9,818 nt of DNA. Origin: Streptomyces sp. MMG1121. GTDB taxonomy: Bacteria; Actinomycetota; Actinomycetes; Streptomycetales; Streptomycetaceae. Below are positions 1-6,199 of the stretch, piece after piece. The notes beneath the pieces were generated by a model that searched no databases, had not been told where the DNA came from, and saw only the letters and a program-made list of their open reading frames with translations. Made by a program: the position numbers and the translations under genes. The stretch covers positions 1 to 9,818 of the forward strand of contig NZ_LGDV01000266.1 of assembly GCF_001280015.1 (NCBI RefSeq), given 5' to 3'. Numbering within the stretch: the stretch's first letter is position 1; each line of letters begins with the position of its first letter.

Positions 1-143
1 GCCCCAGGCCCCCCTGCCGCCGCGCCGGAAACCCCCCGCCGGAAACCCCTTGCCACCCCGGCCGCCATCCCGGTCATCGCCCCGCCGTTCGGCCCGCCGC
101 CGTTCGGCCGCACCCCGCTCCGTTCGGCCGCATCGCCCTCCAT
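1..143 (-). CDS. Possible N-terminus of a divergent gene, truncated by the window edge (metallopeptidase by synteny only)
   Basis: A minus-strand reading frame starts at an ATG (141-143) and stays open to the left edge, giving about 47 residues rich in Gly, Ala and Arg with no recognisable domain. The case for a gene is contextual. In mycobacteria, as I recall, the DUF3499 gene next to manB is divergent from a small zincin-like metallopeptidase gene, and such proteins often carry a poorly conserved Gly/Pro/Arg-rich N-terminal extension. The start is undecided. The ATG at 143 has no clear Shine-Dalgarno sequence, while an in-frame GTG at 111-113 has GGAG just upstream. Direct repeats at the DNA level encode a repeated Pro-Asn-Gly motif. 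It could equally be non-coding, since GC-rich DNA opens frames easily. Confidence 0.3.
   Translation of the reverse strand, partial: MEGDAAERSGVRPNGGGPNGGAMTGMAAGVARGFRRGVSGAAAGGPG
23..132. repeat. Short direct repeats at the left edge
   Basis: The 13-mer CGCCGGAAACCCC occurs at 23-35 and 37-49. The 10-mer CCGTTCGGCC occurs at 85-94, 100-109 and 120-129, and the last two copies extend to 13 identical bases (100-112 and 120-132). Spacings are 14, 15 and 20 bases. Only the 15-base spacing keeps the frame of the possible minus-strand gene. These may be coding low-complexity DNA or replication-slippage products; no function is visible. Confidence 0.5.
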
Positions 144-181
144 GTCCCAGGATGACCATTCCGGCCAACGTCTGGCTCGTT

Positions 182-211
182 TCCGTAACCCTCCAAGACC
201 GCCGAACTCAA
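182..211 (-). promoter_or_regulatory. Weak candidate promoter for the divergent minus-strand gene
   Basis: On the minus strand a TTGAGT hexamer (206-211) lies 18 bases before TACGGA (182-187). This resembles the vegetative sigma consensus of streptomycetes. The implied transcript start near 175 would give a leader of about 30 bases before the ATG at 143. The -10 lacks the final T, so this is tentative. Confidence 0.2.
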
Positions 212-387
212 GGCAATTGACGGTGTTTGTACCGACTCATGACCGGATCGAACCCTGCCCAAGATCCATCGTGAACCCGTACGTGCAGGTCAACCGGGCC
301 TCCCCGAAGGGGTGTGTGGGGCGTTTCACAGCACGACACGGTGGAGTGACCTGGAGGAGAGTCGTCGCGGCCCGCTCAAGAGTGCGG

Positions 388-393
388 TACCGT
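388..393 (+). promoter_or_regulatory. Candidate -10 element (TACCGT) giving a near-leaderless DUF3499 transcript
   Basis: The hexamer TACCGT fits the TANNNT form of actinobacterial -10 elements. It would place the transcript start at about 400, two bases before the GTG at 402. That fits the lack of a Shine-Dalgarno sequence at usual distance from this GTG. No good -35 is visible, which is common for such promoters. A GGAGGAG at 353-359 is too far upstream to serve the GTG. Confidence 0.35.
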
Positions 394-401
394 CCAACGT
401 C

Positions 402-776
402 GTGAGCCCTGTACGTCGCTGTTCGCGCACCGCCTGCGGCCGACCCGCCGTGGCGACGCTGACGTACGTCTACGCCGACTCGACCGCGGTCCTCGGCCCG
501 CTCGCCACCTACGCCGAACCCCACTGCTACGACCTGTGCGCCGAGCACTCCGAGCGCCTCACCGCCCCCCGCGGCTGGGAGGTCGTACGCCTGCTCGACG
601 GCTCCGCTCCGGCCCGGCCCAGCGGCGACGATCTGGAAGCGCTTGCCAACGCCGTGCGCGAGGCGGCCCGCCCCCAGGAGCGCGCGGCCGGAGCAGGCGG
701 CGGAGCCCGCACGGCAGACCCCATGGAGGTCGCCCGCCGCGGCCATCTCCGGGTCCTGCGCTCCCCGGACAACTGA
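402..776 (+). CDS. DUF3499 family protein, small Cys/His-rich (probably zinc-binding)
   Basis: Predicted protein of 124 residues, recognised as the actinobacterial DUF3499 family by the N-terminal sequence RRCSRTACGRPAVATLTYVY and by its place before manB. Conserved-looking cysteines and histidines form C7-x4-C12, then H41-C42-x3-C46-x2-H49, a pattern that suggests a zinc site. The function of the family is unknown. The Arg/Gly/Ala-rich C-terminal third looks disordered. I chose the GTG at 402 because family similarity begins there; the frame runs open to a GTG at 312, but those extra 30 residues look non-conserved. No ordinary ribosome binding site precedes 402, so translation may be leaderless. 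A 144-base gap separates it from manB. Confidence 0.85.
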   Translation: MSPVRRCSRTACGRPAVATLTYVYADSTAVLGPLATYAEPHCYDLCAEHSERLTAPRGWEVVRLLDGSAPARPSGDDLEALANAVREAARPQERAAGAGGGARTADPMEVARRGHLRVLRSPDN

Positions 777-846
777 GCCGGACGGCCGAACCGCCTCACG
801 TCACCCCGGATCCACGGCCGCACATGTCACGTCTCAGCGTCCACCT

Positions 847-886
847 GGTGTCCGCACACCTCGCCCTTACCCCCGACGGGTAGTTT
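847..886 (+). promoter_or_regulatory. Candidate manB promoter region with small inverted repeats
   Basis: TAGTTT (881-886) is a plausible -10, but I see no matching -35. It overlaps an inverted repeat with TACCC/GGGTA arms and a five-base loop (CCGAC), lying just before and over the -10. A second small one (GGTGT 847-851 / ACACC 856-860) sits upstream. An arm overlapping a -10 could be an operator, but five-base arms are weak evidence in DNA this GC-rich. Confidence 0.25.
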
Positions 887-907
887 GTGGGCACCCATAG
901 GACTTTC

Positions 908-914
908 AGGAGGG
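908..914 (+). promoter_or_regulatory. Ribosome binding site that fixes the manB start
   Basis: AGGAGGG lies 6 bases before the GTG at 921, an ideal spacing. It rules out the in-frame GTG at 885, which would place the site inside the coding region. Confidence 0.8.
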
Positions 915-920
915 TTGGCC

Positions 921-2282
921 GTGGCTGATCTGTCGCAGATCGTGAAGGCGTACGACGTACGGGGAGTGGTCCCGGACCAGTGGGACGAGTCACTGGCCGC
1001 ACTCTTCGGCGCCGCCTTCGCGCAGGTGACGGGAGCCGCGGCGATCGTCGTCGGCCACGACATGCGGCCTTCGTCCCCCGGGCTGTCCCGCGCCTTCGCG
1101 CGCGGCGCGGCGGACCGCGGCGTGGACGTCACCGAGATCGGCCTGTGCTCCACGGATCAGCTCTACTACGCATCGGGCGCGCTGAACCTGCCCGGCGCCA
1201 TGTTCACGGCCTCCCACAACCCGGCCCAGTACAACGGCATCAAGCTGTGCCGCGCGGGCGCCGCCCCGGTCGGCCAGGACACCGGCCTCGCCGACATCCG
1301 CCACCTGGTCGAGCAGTGGCTTCAGTCGGGCGCCCCGGAGCCGGTGGCGCAGCCGGGAACGCTGTCCTCGCGCGAGACGTTGGAGGATTACGCGGCGCAC
1401 CTGCGCTCCCTCGTCGACCTGACCTCCATCCGCCCCCTGAAGGTCGTGGTCGACGCCGGCAACGGCATGGGCGGCCACACGGTCCCCACGGTCTTCGCCG
1501 GCCTGCCCCTGACCCTCGTCCCGATGTACTTCGAGCTGGACGGCACCTTCCCGAACCACGAGGCCAACCCGCTCGACCCGGCCAACCTCGTGGACCTGCA
1601 GAAGCGGGTCCCGCTGGAGGGCGCCGACCTCGGCATCGCCTTCGACGGCGACGCCGACCGCTGCTTCGTCGTGGACGAGAACGGCGACCCGGTCTCACCG
1701 TCCGCGGTCACCGCCCTGGTCGCCGCGCGCGAACTGGCCCGGCACGGCGGCAAGGGCACGATCATCCACAACCTGATCACCTCCCGCACGGTCCCGGAGG
1801 TCGTGAAGGAGAACGGCGGCACCCCGGTCCGCACCCGCGTCGGCCACTCCTTCATCAAGGCGGAGATGGCCACCTCCGGCGCGATCTTCGGCGGCGAGCA
1901 CTCCGCCCACTACTACTTCAAGGACTTCTGGAACGCCGACACGGGCATGCTGGCCGCCCTGCACGTCCTCGCCGCCCTCGGCGGCCAGCAGGGCCCGCTG
2001 TCCGCCCTCGTCGCCCAGTACGACCGCTACGCCGGCTCCGGCGAGATCAACTCCACGGTCGTCGACCAGTCCGCCCGCCTCGCCGCGATCCGCGCCGCCT
2101 ACGAGGGCCGCGCCGACGTCACCCTCGACGACCTCGACGGCCTCACGGTCGCCGCGGCCGACTGGTGGTTCAACGTCCGCCCCTCCAACACGGAGCCGCT
2201 CCTCCGCCTGAACGCCGAGGCGAAGGACGAGGCCACGATGACGAAGATCAGGGACGAGGCCCTGGCGATCATCAGGGCCTGA
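921..2282 (+). CDS. manB: Phosphomannomutase/phosphoglucomutase (alpha-D-phosphohexomutase)
   Basis: Cytosolic enzyme of 453 residues, normal for the family. It interconverts mannose-6-P and mannose-1-P (often also the glucose phosphates) via a phosphoserine and a glucose-1,6-bisphosphate-type intermediate. All four signature motifs are present: the active-site serine loop [11 protein letters not shown] with Ser98; the magnesium loop FDGDADR with Asp242, Asp244 and Asp246; the sugar-binding loop [10 protein letters not shown] (about 324-333); and the phosphate-binding loop RPSNTEP (420-426). The GTG start is set by a strong ribosome binding site. With manA downstream it should supply mannose-1-P for GDP-mannose, used for mannosylated lipids and glycoproteins. 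The stop codon lies in the first unit of a 13-bp triplicate, and a large hairpin follows, so manB may be transcribed apart from the next genes. Substrate preference cannot be read from the sequence. Confidence 0.95.
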   Translation: MADLSQIVKAYDVRGVVPDQWDESLAALFGAAFAQVTGAAAIVVGHDMRPSSPGLSRAFARGAADRGVDVTEIGLCSTDQLYYASGALNLPGAMFTASHNPAQYNGIKLCRAGAAPVGQDTGLADIRHLVEQWLQSGAPEPVAQPGTLSSRETLEDYAAHLRSLVDLTSIRPLKVVVDAGNGMGGHTVPTVFAGLPLTLVPMYFELDGTFPNHEANPLDPANLVDLQKRVPLEGADLGIAFDGDADRCFVVDENGDPVSPSAVTALVAARELARHGGKGTIIHNLITSRTVPEVVKENGGTPVRTRVGHSFIKAEMATSGAIFGGEHSAHYYFKDFWNADTGMLAALHVLAALGGQQGPLSALVAQYDRYAGSGEINSTVVDQSARLAAIRAAYEGRADVTLDDLDGLTVAAADWWFNVRPSNTEPLLRLNAEAKDEATMTKIRDEALAIIRA

Positions 2283-2308
2283 CATCAGGGCCTGGCATCA
2301 GGACCTCG
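2270..2308. repeat. 13-bp unit repeated about three times across the manB stop
   Basis: CATCAGGGCCTGA (2270-2282), CATCAGGGCCTGG (2283-2295) and a diverged CATCAGGACCTCG (2296-2308) run head to tail. The manB TGA is the end of the first unit. This looks like local tandem duplication by slippage just after the coding region. Confidence 0.8.
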
Positions 2309-2329
2309 CAGCCGACCGCGTCGGGTGGT

Positions 2330-2392
2330 GGCCGGGCCGCAGGCCAGGGGCCCAGGGGGCGGCGCCCCCTGGACGACACCTGCGGCCCGGCC
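2330..2392 (+). terminator. Large nested stem-loop after manB, probable factor-type or U-less terminator
   Basis: A perfect 14-bp inverted repeat (GGCCGGGCCGCAGG 2330-2343 / 2379-2392) encloses a second perfect 9-bp hairpin (CCAGGGGGC 2352-2360 / GCCCCCTGG 2364-2372, loop GGC). There is no U-tract, as is usual for streptomycete intergenic hairpins. It could end manB transcription or protect the 3' end of the message from exonucleases. The near-perfect symmetry also permits a cruciform. Confidence 0.65.
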
Positions 2393-2410
2393 CAGCCTGC
2401 CCGGCAGCGG

Positions 2411-2416
2411 TACGCT
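2411..2416 (+). promoter_or_regulatory. Candidate -10 (TACGCT) for the Trm112-like gene
   Basis: TACGCT in the context GCGGTACGCTGACGG matches the common streptomycete -10 form. It sits after the hairpin and 39 bases before the next start codon. No clear -35 is visible. If real, it restarts transcription for the Trm112-like, SIS and manA genes. Confidence 0.35.
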
Positions 2417-2455
2417 GACGGCCGAAGCAACCCCCGCCTCGAAGGGACACACCCC

Positions 2456-2626
2456 ATGCCGCTCGAAGCCGGCCTCCTGGAGATCCTCGCCTGCCCGGCC
2501 TGCCACACCGCCCTCAAGGAGCAGGACACCGAGCTGATCTGCACGAGTCAGGACTGCGGCCTCGCGTACCCCGTTCGCGACGGCATCCCGGTCCTCCTCG
2601 TGGACGAGGCCCGCCGCCCCGCGTAA
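2456..2626 (+). CDS. Trm112-family (UPF0434-like) small zinc protein
   Basis: Predicted protein of 56 residues, typical for bacterial Trm112-like proteins. It has a zinc-knuckle layout of C13-P-A-C16 and C29-x4-C34, followed by the family's characteristic [11 protein letters not shown] segment (38-48). Eukaryotic and archaeal Trm112 proteins activate methyltransferases that act on tRNA, rRNA and release factors; what the bacterial short form binds is much less clear. GAAGGGA (2441-2447) lies 8 bases before the ATG. The gene sits between manB and the SIS gene with 54 bases to the latter, so it is probably co-transcribed with SIS. Placing it in the mannose pathway would be guilt by association only. 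Confidence 0.9.
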   Translation: MPLEAGLLEILACPACHTALKEQDTELICTSQDCGLAYPVRDGIPVLLVDEARRPA

Positions 2627-2680
2627 CCCGAGGCGCCCCACCCACAGCAACAGGACCCCGGCGCTCGGAGGCTGCCGCCC

Positions 2681-3811
2681 ATGCTGGACGAATCGCTGCT
2701 CGACACCCCGGAGGGCCTCGCCGAGGCCGATCGCCGAGGCCTGCTGCGCGGTGCCGCCGAGGCCGGCGCCCGCGTCCGCACCGCCGTCCGGCACGCCGCC
2801 GAGGCCGGCATCGGCGACCTCAAGCCCGACGGCCGCCCGCGCGCCGTCCTGATCGCCGGCCCCGGCGCCGCCCCCACCCACACCGCCGATTTCATCGGCG
2901 CGCTGGCGGGCGTCGGCAGCCCCGTGGTCCGCCTGGCCCCCGCCGGGGTCGCCCCGGCCGCGGGCGCCCTGCGCTGGGAACTGCCGGGCTGGGCCGGTTC
3001 CGTGGACCTGCTCCTGATCACCACCCCGGACGGCACCGAACCGAGCCTCTCCCTCCTCGTCGACCAGGCCTACCGCCGCGGCTGCTCGGTCGTCGCCGTG
3101 GCCCCGGCCCGCACCCCGCTCGCCGAGTCCGTCGCCGGCGCGCACGGCCTGTTCGTACCGATGGCGACAGCGCCGTACGACCAGGACGAGCCGCTCGCCG
3201 CGTCCTCCTCGGGCGTCTTCTGGGCGCTGCTCACCCCGCTGCTGGCCCTGCTGGACCGCATCGGCCTGCTCAGCGCCCCGCCCGACGAGCTGGAGAAGGT
3301 CGCCGACCGGCTGGACCGCATCGCCGAGCGCTGCGGCCCCGCCATCGCGACGTACAGCAACCCGGCCAAGACCCTCGCCGCCGAACTTGCCGACGCGCTC
3401 CCCGTGGTGTGGACGGAAGGCACCCCGGCGGGCCCCGCAGGGCACCGTTTCGCCGCCGCCCTCGCCGAACTCGCCGGCCGCCCCGCGCTCGTCGCCGAAC
3501 TCCCCGAGGCGCTCGCCGCGCACAGCGCGCTGCTGGCCGGGCCGCTGGCCGCCAGCGCCGACCCCGACGCCTTCTTCCGCGACCGCGTGGAGGAGGCGCC
3601 CGCGCTGCACGCGCGCGTGGTGCTGCTCCGCGACCGCCCGATCAGTGGCGGCCTCACGGCCGCCCCCGCCGCCCGCGACCTGGCCCTCAGCCACGACACG
3701 CCGATCAGCGAACTGGAACCGGAGGAGGGCGGCGAACTGGAGACCCTCGCGGAACTGATCGCCGTCACGGATTTCGCCGCCGTTTACCTGGCGCTCGCTT
3801 CCAGGGCCTGA
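2681..3811 (+). CDS. SIS-domain protein related to bifunctional phosphoglucose/phosphomannose isomerase
   Basis: Predicted cytosolic protein of 376 residues, Ala-rich, with two sugar-isomerase (SIS) folds: about 50-190, and a PGI/PMI-type C-terminal half about 215-375. The family link rests on the TYSNPAKTLAAELADALPVVW segment (around 224-244) and the LPEALAAH segment (275-281), plus the manB-manA neighbourhood. However, motifs expected in active enzymes are changed. The SxSGxTxE phosphate loop reads TTPDGTEPS (114-122), and the usual LPEMNHNE-type segment reads LPEALAAHS, without the Asn-His-Asn-Glu. GGAGG (2667-2671) lies 9 bases before the ATG. It may bind sugar phosphates as a regulator or act on a different substrate. 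Calling it a working isomerase is not supported by the sequence alone. Confidence 0.85.
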   Translation: MLDESLLDTPEGLAEADRRGLLRGAAEAGARVRTAVRHAAEAGIGDLKPDGRPRAVLIAGPGAAPTHTADFIGALAGVGSPVVRLAPAGVAPAAGALRWELPGWAGSVDLLLITTPDGTEPSLSLLVDQAYRRGCSVVAVAPARTPLAESVAGAHGLFVPMATAPYDQDEPLAASSSGVFWALLTPLLALLDRIGLLSAPPDELEKVADRLDRIAERCGPAIATYSNPAKTLAAELADALPVVWTEGTPAGPAGHRFAAALAELAGRPALVAELPEALAAHSALLAGPLAASADPDAFFRDRVEEAPALHARVVLLRDRPISGGLTAAPAARDLALSHDTPISELEPEEGGELETLAELIAVTDFAAVYLALASRA

Positions 3812-3856
3812 TCTGGCTGCGGGCCGGACCATCCGCGCCCACCACCGGCACGGCGA

Positions 3857-3885
3857 CGGCTCAGCGGCCGCCGCCGGCCGAGCCG
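3857..3885 (+). terminator. GC-rich hairpin between the SIS gene and manA
   Basis: CGGCTC (3857-3862) pairs with GAGCCG (3880-3885), and GGCC (3866-3869) pairs with GGCC (3876-3879), leaving a three-base bulge. It lies just upstream of CGTACGTACGG (3886-3896) and manA. It may be a partial terminator, an RNA-stability element or simple GC-rich chance. Confidence 0.3.
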
Positions 3886-3911
3886 CGTACGTACGGAGAC
3901 AGAGAAGACAC

Positions 3912-5063
3912 ATGGACCGCCTCGACAACACCGTCCGCCCCTACGCCTGGGGTTCCCCCACCGCCATCCCGCGCCTCCTCGGCGTCGAGCCGACCGGTGA
4001 ACCGCAGGCGGAGATGTGGATGGGCGCGCACCCGGGCGCACCCTCACGCACCGAGCGCGGGACGCTCGTCGACGTCATCGGCGCCGGCCCCGAGCGCGAG
4101 CTGGGCACCGAGGCGGTCGCGAAGTTCGGCCCGCGCCTGCCGTTCCTGCTGAAGATCCTCGCCGCCGGCGCCCCCCTCTCCCTCCAGGTGCACCCCGACC
4201 TGGAGCAGGCCAAGGAGGGGTACGCCGACGAGGAGCGCCGCGGTGTCCCGATCGACGCTCCGCACCGCAACTACAAGGACGCCAACCACAAGCCCGAACT
4301 GATCTGCGCGCTCACGGAGTTCGACGGCCTGTGCGGCTTCCGCGACCCGGTCCAGGCCGCCGACCTGCTCGCCGGCCTCGGCGTCGACTCCCTCAAGCCG
4401 TACGTCGACCTGCTGCACGCCCACCCCGAGGACGCGGCCCTGCGCGAGGTCCTCACCGCGATCCTCGGCGCCGAGCGCGAGGAGATGGCCCGCACGGTCG
4501 CCGAGGCCACCGCCGCCTGCACCCGCCTCGGCGGCGACTACGCGCCGTACGCCGACCTCGCCCACCACTACCCGGGCGACCCGGGCGTGATCGCCGCGAT
4601 GCTCCTGAACCACGTCCGTCTGCAGCCCGGCGAGGCCCTGTTCCTCGGCGCCGGCATCCCGCACGCCTACCTCAACGGCCTCGGCGTCGAGATCATGGCC
4701 AACTCCGACAACGTCCTGCGCTGCGGCCTGACCCCCAAGCACGTCGACGTCCCCGAACTGCTGCGCATCGTCCGCTTCGAGGCGAGCGATCCGGGTGTGC
4801 TGCGCCCCGAGGCCTCTTCGGACGGCGAGGAGGTCTACGAGACGCCGATCGACGAGTTCCGCCTCTCCCGGTACGTCCTCCCCGAGGGCGCCGATCCCCA
4901 CGACCTCACCCTCGACACCCCGCAGATCCTGCTGTGCACGGCCGGTTCCGTCCGCGCGGGCGAACACGAGCTGAGCCCGGGCCGGTCGGTCTTCGTCCCG
5001 GCGGGCGAGAAGGCGGAGGTCTCCGGCGCGGGAACGGTCTTCCGTGCCACTGTGATCGTATGA
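3912..5063 (+). CDS. manA: Mannose-6-phosphate isomerase, class I (zinc-dependent)
   Basis: Cupin-fold metalloenzyme of 383 residues, close to the usual type I length. It interconverts fructose-6-P and mannose-6-P and is the entry point to GDP-mannose or the exit point for mannose catabolism. The zinc ligands are visible: Gln92 and His94 in LQVHPD, Glu129 in NHKPEL, and His251 in GAGIPHAYLNG. The catalytic arginine motif SDNVLRCGLTPKHVDV (Arg270) is intact, as is the N-terminal NTVRPYAWGS. A helical insert (about 145-225) and a C-terminal cupin half complete the family layout. The start is the first ATG; only weak purine stretches (GGAGAC 3895-3900, GAGAAG 3902-3907) precede it. A 100-base gap with a hairpin separates it from the SIS gene, so a separate promoter is possible. 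Confidence 0.96.
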   Translation: MDRLDNTVRPYAWGSPTAIPRLLGVEPTGEPQAEMWMGAHPGAPSRTERGTLVDVIGAGPERELGTEAVAKFGPRLPFLLKILAAGAPLSLQVHPDLEQAKEGYADEERRGVPIDAPHRNYKDANHKPELICALTEFDGLCGFRDPVQAADLLAGLGVDSLKPYVDLLHAHPEDAALREVLTAILGAEREEMARTVAEATAACTRLGGDYAPYADLAHHYPGDPGVIAAMLLNHVRLQPGEALFLGAGIPHAYLNGLGVEIMANSDNVLRCGLTPKHVDVPELLRIVRFEASDPGVLRPEASSDGEEVYETPIDEFRLSRYVLPEGADPHDLTLDTPQILLCTAGSVRAGEHELSPGRSVFVPAGEKAEVSGAGTVFRATVIV

Positions 5064-5092
5064 CCGGGGTTGTGGATACCTGACGCGGCGAG

Positions 5093-5135
5093 GCCCGGCC
5101 GGGCTGCAACAATGGCCCACCGGCAAAGGCCGGGC
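5093..5135 (+). terminator. GC-rich stem-loop region after manA
   Basis: The 12-base palindrome GCCCGGCCGGGC (5093-5104) is followed by GGCCGGGC (5128-5135), which can pair with its first eight bases. Alternative hairpins are therefore possible. No U-tract follows. It might end manA transcription before the transporter gene, but support is weak. Confidence 0.3.
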
Positions 5136-5161
5136 AAAGCCGGGCTCCCGCCTGGACGGCA

Positions 5162-5181
5162 GGGACGTACGGGGACGTACG
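5162..5181. repeat. Perfect tandem 10-bp repeat with palindromic cores, upstream of the metal transporter
   Basis: GGGACGTACG occurs twice back to back, so two CGTACG palindromes are spaced one helical turn apart. It lies 33 bases before the transporter ATG. This is a reasonable shape for a repressor-binding site, perhaps metal-responsive, but CGTACG is common in this genome type. Confidence 0.5.
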
Positions 5182-5213
5182 AGGGCGACAGATGCGAAGG
5201 GACACGCGGACAC

Positions 5214-6194
5214 ATGAGCGCGTCAGGCGGTACGAAGGCGATCGTGGCGGCACTCGGCGCCAATCTCGCGATCGCGGCATCGAAGTTCGTGGCGTTCGCG
5301 TTCAGCGGCTCCTCCTCGATGCTCGCCGAGGGCGTCCACTCGCTCGCCGACTCCGGCAACCAGTTCCTGCTGCTGATCGGTGGCAAGCGCGCACAGCGCG
5401 AGGCCACCCCACAACACCCGTTCGGTTACGGCCGCGAGCGCTTCATCTACGCCTTCCTGGTCTCGATCGTGCTCTTCTCCATCGGCGGCATGTTCGCCAT
5501 CTACGAGGGCTTCGAGAAGATCAGCCACCCGCACGAACTGGAGAACTGGTACTGGCCGGTGGGCGTGCTGGTCTTCGCGGTCGTCGCCGAGGGCTTCTCG
5601 TTCCGCACGGCCATCAAGGAGTCCAACGAGCTGCGCGGCAGACTGTCCTGGGCGCAGTTCATCCGCCGCGCCAAGGCGCCCGAGCTGCCCGTCGTCCTGC
5701 TGGAGGACTTCGGCGCGCTCATCGGTCTGGTCCTCGCCCTGCTCGGCGTCGGTCTCTCCGTGGCCACCGGCGACGGCGTCTGGGACGGCATCGGCACCGT
5801 GTGCATCGGTGTCCTGCTCGTCTGCATCGCCCTGGTCCTGGCAGCCGAGACCAAGTCGCTGCTGCTCGGCGAGGCCGCCGGCGTCGAGGAGGTCAAGAAG
5901 ATCGAGACGGCGATCGTCGACGGCGACACCGTCACCGGCGTCATCCACATGCGCACGCTCCACCTCGGCCCCGAGGAGCTGCTCGTCGCCGCCAAGATCG
6001 CCGTCCAGCACGACGACACGGCTACCGAGGTCGCGAACGCCATCAACGCCGCCGAGGCACGTATCCGCGCCGCCGTCCCCATCGCCCGCGTCATCTACCT
6101 GGAGCCGGACATCTACAGCGAGGCCGAGGCGGCCAAGGGCCCGGACCCGGAGGCGACCCCGGGCGGCCCGAACCCGCACGCGGCCGGCCACTGA
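5214..6194 (+). CDS. Cation diffusion facilitator family transporter (ZnT9/SLC30A9-like branch)
   Basis: Predicted membrane protein of 326 residues with about six transmembrane helices (roughly 8-30, 35-57, 78-99, 112-131, 158-183, 189-211) and a cytosolic C-terminal domain (about 215-300), normal for a CDF exporter of divalent metals driven by proton antiport. The TM2 metal motif is H42-S-L-A-D46 followed by NQ, and HPFGYGRERF (68-77) is the usual TM2-TM3 loop motif. In TM5 the common HxxxD pair is replaced by VLLEDFGALIG with Glu164-Asp165, as I recall for the ZnT9-like branch. The substrate (Zn, Mn or another) cannot be read. I chose the ATG at 5214, preceded by GAAGGGA (5196-5202), over in-frame upstream starts whose extension is not hydrophobic or family-like. 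The Pro/Gly-rich tail ends 5 bases from a convergent gene. Confidence 0.92.
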   Translation: MSASGGTKAIVAALGANLAIAASKFVAFAFSGSSSMLAEGVHSLADSGNQFLLLIGGKRAQREATPQHPFGYGRERFIYAFLVSIVLFSIGGMFAIYEGFEKISHPHELENWYWPVGVLVFAVVAEGFSFRTAIKESNELRGRLSWAQFIRRAKAPELPVVLLEDFGALIGLVLALLGVGLSVATGDGVWDGIGTVCIGVLLVCIALVLAAETKSLLLGEAAGVEEVKKIETAIVDGDTVTGVIHMRTLHLGPEELLVAAKIAVQHDDTATEVANAINAAEARIRAAVPIARVIYLEPDIYSEAEAAKGPDPEATPGGPNPHAAGH

Positions 6195-6199
6195 CTCCT

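Noticed and set aside
217..222. TTGACG as a plus-strand -35 for the DUF3499 gene
   Set aside because: No TANNNT-type -10 occurs 16-19 bases downstream, and it is about 180 bases from the gene start.
980..2455. A long Arg/Pro-rich plus-strand frame overlapping manB and running in frame into the Trm112-like gene
   Set aside because: It is the off-frame shadow of manB. Only the last 56 codons, from the ATG at 2456, encode a real family.
2285..3931. A 548-residue minus-strand open frame opposite the SIS gene
   Set aside because: Gly/Ala/Arg-rich shadow frame crossing two gene boundaries. The plus-strand genes have recognisable families and ribosome binding sites.
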